Both the position numbers and the translations under genes were made by a program. From Marinifilum caeruleilacunae (GTDB taxonomy: Bacteria; Bacteroidota; Bacteroidia; Bacteroidales; Marinifilaceae): a stretch of 64,000 nt of DNA. Positions 60,827-64,000 of this stretch are shown piece by piece. The notes below the pieces were generated by a model. That model was not told the origin of the DNA, did no database searches, and saw only the letters and a program-made list of their open reading frames with translations. The stretch is taken from assembly GCF_013141825.1 (NCBI RefSeq), contig NZ_RZNH01000002.1, positions 62,001 to 126,000 of the forward strand. Reading direction: 5' to 3'. Each line of letters opens with the position of its first letter. Position 1 is the stretch's first letter.

Positions 60827-62623
60827 ATGACAGCAAATCTTCCTACTTCGGGATCGAAATACAAAAAGCGATTATTCGTTTACTTCTTTTTAATTGTACT
60901 GATTTTTTCTGTGCTAATTGGTGGTTTCCAGTATAAGCAGGAAAGGGCATATCGAAGAGAAAAACTAGAGTACGCTTTAAATATTTATACCGAACAGGTT
61001 CAGGAGCTAATCAGGCAGAAAGATTTAATCACAAAAAACGAATTTGCAGAAGTAGATTCGTTGCGCACATTAATGCCCGATCGAAATATTCGACTGACAG
61101 TAATTTTGCGCGATGGAAAAGTAGTGTATGATTCGGACGTAGAGAACATTGCCCGCTTGGATAACCACATTAACCGACCGGAAGTTCAGAAGTCCATTCA
61201 TGCCAGTAAAGGAAGTAACATTCGCTTGTCGGGTTCTACCGGGGAAACCTATTACTACTATTCCAAACATTACTACACCCACTTTGTAAGGGCAGCTCTT
61301 CCCTATAACGAAAGTGTAGTTTCCTTTTTAAGAGGCAATAAACTGTTTTTCTATTTCTTGCTTGCCTTGTTTGGTGTTACCATTATTTTCCTGCTTTATG
61401 CAACCGAACACTTTGGGAACTCTATTGCCAAGCTTCGAAAGTTTGCCGTAAATGCGGCTAAAAATCGTCCCATAGATCCAAACGAAGATTTTGGAAAAAC
61501 CGAATTGGGAGAAATCAGTCACCAGATTGTAAAAATTTACAAGAAACTTACCAAAACCAAGGAAGACCTGGTGAAAGAAAAGGAAAAACTGATTATGCAC
61601 CTTCAGATTGCCCAGGAAGGTGTTGCGGTTTTCGATAAGGACAGAAATTTAATTCTGTGGAACAGTCATTTTATCGATTACATCAATTACCTGGCAAACA
61701 TTTCAACCCACAATTACAAAGAAATTTTCGAATTGCCTGAGCTGAAAGAGATCAACGATTTTATCAAATCGAATACTAAAAAGTTAGAAGGCAATTACAT
61801 TCCTAATGTAGATATTATTAGTACTAAAAATGTACTGACCATAGGCCACAAAATGTTCTTGTACCAGGTTGTTGTTTTCCCCGATTGCAATTTCGAGATC
61901 TCGATAAACGATATCACCAAATCGGAAAACGAAAAAACCATTAAACAGGAAATGACCTTGAATATAGCGCATGAATTGAAAACTCCGGTGACCGCTGTTT
62001 CAGGTTTTTTGGAAACCATAAAGGACAATCCGACCATGCCCGAGGATAAGAAAATCCTGTTTATTGAGCGTTCCTGTGTGCAAATTAATCGTCTGTCGAA
62101 CCTCATTCAGGATATTTCGGTTCTGACCAAAATGGAGGAAACACAACAGTTGTTTAGCATCGAAAATGTAGATGTAGGACAATTGCTAAACGAGATGCTG
62201 GATGATTTTGAATTGAAATTGGAACATGCCAAAATGAATATCGAACTTCAAATTCCAAAAGACCTGAGCATTAAAGGGAATACGGAATTGCTGGACTCTG
62301 TTTTCAGAAACCTGATCGATAACTCGATAAAATATGCCGGTGAAGGTTCGAGCATCAAAATTGAAAACTATTTTGAGGATAACAACTACCATTATTTCTC
62401 ATATCATGACAATGGAATAGGAATTTCGGAAGAACACCTGCCTAGAATATTTGAGAGATTTTACCGTGCCGATAATGGCCGATCAAGAAAAATGGGTGGA
62501 ACCGGTTTGGGCCTATCCATTGTGAAAAATGCCGTTGGTTTCCACAAAGGACGAATTTTTGTAAAAGCTCGCAAAGAAGGTGGCACTGAATTTTTCTTCT
62601 CGCTGAAAAAGCAATTGTCCTAA
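60827..62623 (+). CDS. phoR: PhoR-like sensor histidine kinase
   Basis: This 598-residue protein has two membrane helices (about 15-34 and 172-190) bracketing a periplasmic region of about 135 residues. A HAMP-like linker and a PAS-like domain (about 260-365) follow, then a HisKA domain with H382 in I-A-H-E-L-K-T-P. An HATPase domain (N-L-I-D-N-S-I-K-Y, D-N-G-I-G, G-G-T-G-L-G-L-S) closes it. PhoR in enteric bacteria has little periplasmic domain, so this kinase may sense something outside the membrane as well. Confidence 0.92.
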   Translation: MTANLPTSGSKYKKRLFVYFFLIVLIFSVLIGGFQYKQERAYRREKLEYALNIYTEQVQELIRQKDLITKNEFAEVDSLRTLMPDRNIRLTVILRDGKVVYDSDVENIARLDNHINRPEVQKSIHASKGSNIRLSGSTGETYYYYSKHYYTHFVRAALPYNESVVSFLRGNKLFFYFLLALFGVTIIFLLYATEHFGNSIAKLRKFAVNAAKNRPIDPNEDFGKTELGEISHQIVKIYKKLTKTKEDLVKEKEKLIMHLQIAQEGVAVFDKDRNLILWNSHFIDYINYLANISTHNYKEIFELPELKEINDFIKSNTKKLEGNYIPNVDIISTKNVLTIGHKMFLYQVVVFPDCNFEISINDITKSENEKTIKQEMTLNIAHELKTPVTAVSGFLETIKDNPTMPEDKKILFIERSCVQINRLSNLIQDISVLTKMEETQQLFSIENVDVGQLLNEMLDDFELKLEHAKMNIELQIPKDLSIKGNTELLDSVFRNLIDNSIKYAGEGSSIKIENYFEDNNYHYFSYHDNGIGISEEHLPRIFERFYRADNGRSRKMGGTGLGLSIVKNAVGFHKGRIFVKARKEGGTEFFFSLKKQLS

Positions 62624-62671
62624 AGACCTTTAGACCTTTAGACTTTCGAACTTTTAAACTTTCGGACTTTC
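62624..62671. repeat. Octamer tandem repeat tract
   Basis: Six imperfect 8-bp units directly after the phoR stop: AGACCTTT, AGACCTTT, AGACTTTC, GAACTTTT, AAACTTTC and GGACTTTC. The period is eight, unlike the two 7-bp tracts. Function is unknown. Confidence 0.65.
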
Positions 62672-62705
62672 TTTCTATCTTCATGCCACATCAAACAATT
62701 CAAAT

Positions 62706-63695
62706 ATGCACAAAGCAAACGACGATAGGTACAATGAAATGCCTTACCGAAGAAGTGGAAGAAGTGGCCTCTTGTTACCAGCCATTTCATTGGGCTTATG
62801 GCACAATTTCGGTCATGTAGATTTATACGACAATTACAAGCAAATTTTATTCAGGGCTTTCGACAGAGGAATTACCCATTTCGATTTGGCCAACAATTAC
62901 GGTCCACCGCCAGGATCGGCAGAAGAAAACTTTGGAAAAATTCTGAAAGAAAATCTCAAGCATTACCGCGACGAAATGATTATTTCGACCAAGGCTGGCT
63001 ACCTGATGTGGCCCGGCCCGTACGGCGAATGGGGATCGAGAAAGTATTTGATTGCCAGTCTCGATCAAAGTTTGAAAAGAATGGGATTGGACTATGTTGA
63101 CATTTTCTACTCGCACCGACCAGATCCAAATACGCCGCTCGAAGAAACCATGATGGCATTGGATCATGTGGTACGACAGGGAAAAGCATTGTATGTTGGA
63201 ATTTCATCCTATTCGCCTGATGAAACTCGCGAAGCTGCCCGTATTTTGCGCGAACTAGGCACGCCTTGCTTAATTCATCAGCCTCGATACTCGATGTTCG
63301 ACCGTTGGGTGGAAGATGGTTTATTGGATCAGATCGAGAAAGACGGAATTGGTTCCATTGTCTTCTCTCCCCTTGCCCAGGGCTTGCTAACCAACAAATA
63401 CATTAAGGGAATTCCAGAAAATTCGAGAGCAGCCAAATCGCATGGTTTCTTACAGAAAGACCAGATTACCGATAAGCTAATTGGCAAAGTAAAAGCATTG
63501 AACGATATTGCAGCAAAAAGAGGCCAAAGCCTGGCACAAATGGCCATTGCCTGGCTGCTGAAAGACGAACGTGTAACTTCAGTTTTAGTAGGCGCAAGTT
63601 CCGTAAGTCAACTCGATCAGAACATCGACAGCATCAACAATCTTAACTTTGAGATTTTTGAACTGGAAGAAATAGAGCAAATCTTAAAAGCATAA
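62706..63695 (+). CDS. yghZ: Aldo-keto reductase, YghZ/Gpr type
   Basis: This 329-residue NADPH-dependent aldo-keto reductase has the TIM-barrel signatures F-D-L-A-N-N-Y-G-P-P-P-G-S-A-E (Asp and Tyr), S-T-K-A-G-Y (Lys) and F-Y-S-H-R-P-D (His). The fingerprint matches the L-glyceraldehyde-3-phosphate reductase group, which detoxifies reactive aldehydes such as methylglyoxal. The N-terminal M-P-Y-R-R-S-G-R-S-G-L is typical. It is transcribed alone after the octamer tract and ends in a terminator. Confidence 0.93.
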   Translation: MHKANDDRYNEMPYRRSGRSGLLLPAISLGLWHNFGHVDLYDNYKQILFRAFDRGITHFDLANNYGPPPGSAEENFGKILKENLKHYRDEMIISTKAGYLMWPGPYGEWGSRKYLIASLDQSLKRMGLDYVDIFYSHRPDPNTPLEETMMALDHVVRQGKALYVGISSYSPDETREAARILRELGTPCLIHQPRYSMFDRWVEDGLLDQIEKDGIGSIVFSPLAQGLLTNKYIKGIPENSRAAKSHGFLQKDQITDKLIGKVKALNDIAAKRGQSLAQMAIAWLLKDERVTSVLVGASSVSQLDQNIDSINNLNFEIFELEEIEQILKA

Positions 63696-63704
63696 AGTAC
63701 AGAA

Positions 63705-63728
63705 AGGCGCCATTTGGCGTCTTTTTTT
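63705..63728 (+). terminator. Terminator of aldo-keto reductase gene
   Basis: AGGCGCCA (63705-63712), loop TT, TGGCGTCT (63715-63722) pair over 8 positions with one G-U, and seven T follow. Confidence 0.85.
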
Positions 63729-63839
63729 GGGTTTTAATATTGACACACATGTACATACTGCACTCCCATAAATGATATTAAGGTAGGAGTAAGACTTCGA
63801 TGCGCTGTACCTTAAAACAGTAGCTAATCCAACTGCTAA

Positions 63840-63935
63840 CACATTCACAAAGTCACACATTCACAAAATAACAAAATCACACATTCACAAAATCACACAA
63901 TCACAAATTCGCTAAATCACAAAATCACGCCTTCA
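63840..63935. repeat. Octamer tandem repeat tract (about 12 units)
   Basis: About twelve 8-bp units follow the pattern CAMAWTCA: CACATTCA three times, CAAAATCA three times, then CACAATCA, CAAAGTCA and more diverged copies. The tract lies in the non-coding 305 bases at the right edge. Between the terminator and the tract I see no gene. Confidence 0.75.
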
Positions 63936-64000
63936 TAGAGTCTCCCATCCTCTCTTATCAATATCATTATTTATGTAAGTACATATTTGCAGCATTATAA

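Noticed and set aside
63840-63935. CRISPR array candidate
   Set aside because: Units are 8 bp, contiguous and degenerate, with no 25-40 bp repeats or unique spacers and no cas genes in view.

Overview
The window is low-GC DNA from a member of the Bacteroidota. The evidence is a type IX secretion (T9SS type A) sorting tail at the left edge, lipoproteins with Bacteroidota-style lipoboxes, DUF3857/transglutaminase and DUF5916 proteins, a LytS/LytTR pair, and many promoters that fit the Bacteroidota -7 element TAnnTTTG. Gene content (Fe-S fumarase, an anaerobe-type MinD/NifX cluster, plus KatG, Ni-SOD and glutathione synthesis) suggests a facultative or oxygen-exposed anaerobe, possibly a marine Marinilabiliales-type organism. 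That placement is inference. No rRNA, tRNA, phage, transposon or CRISPR array was recognised.

Layout: 1-7.4 kb holds a secreted-protein tail, a cupin, a hydrolase, a Crp/Fnr regulator with an FNR-type palindrome, katG and tspO. 7.7-11.5 kb holds two overlapping DUF3857 genes, the second lacking the transglutaminase Cys. 11.6-21.2 kb holds two SDRs, an MBL-fold hydrolase, a second Crp/Fnr regulator, an NTF2-like protein, a DUF5916 protein, a ThrE-type exporter and a SulP transporter. 21.3-24.8 kb is a compact operon of a DUF134 regulator, two NifX-like proteins, a 59-residue DUF5320-like protein, two MinD/ferredoxin ATPases and a thioesterase, driven by a promoter with a perfect 14-bp palindrome in its spacer. 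24.9-29.6 kb holds an SDR, a candidate ~100-nt structured RNA, trpB, arfB and a class I fumarase. 29.8-36.8 kb is a MATE, gshAB and FtsX-type permease operon. 36.9-43.9 kb holds DoxX, an MFS carrier, an ECF sigma factor with an overlapping membrane protein, a YkgJ protein, an S41 peptidase, sfsA and an ATP-grasp-like protein.

43.9-48.9 kb is centred on an exported nickel superoxide dismutase. A Crp/Fnr regulator and a lipoprotein with two RskA-like domains lie beside it; an outer-membrane protein, a DUF3179 lipoprotein and a small membrane protein are divergent. 48.9-53.3 kb holds a LytTR regulator, a pseudo-kinase, an intact LytS-type kinase and a secreted protein with ten 34-residue repeats. 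53.5-55.2 kb holds fabG and a sirtuin with an altered zinc site. 55.3-62.6 kb is a complete phosphate system (pstSCAB-phoU-phoB-phoR) behind an 11-bp-phased Pho-box-like repeat. An aldo-keto reductase and an octamer repeat tract close the window.

Oxidative and redox defence recurs across the window (KatG, Ni-SOD, GshAB, TspO, several oxidoreductases). Three Crp/Fnr regulators, two of them near CRP/FNR-type dyads, may tie parts of this to oxygen or redox state. Four intergenic tracts of degenerate 7- or 8-bp tandem repeats are the main unexplained non-coding feature.
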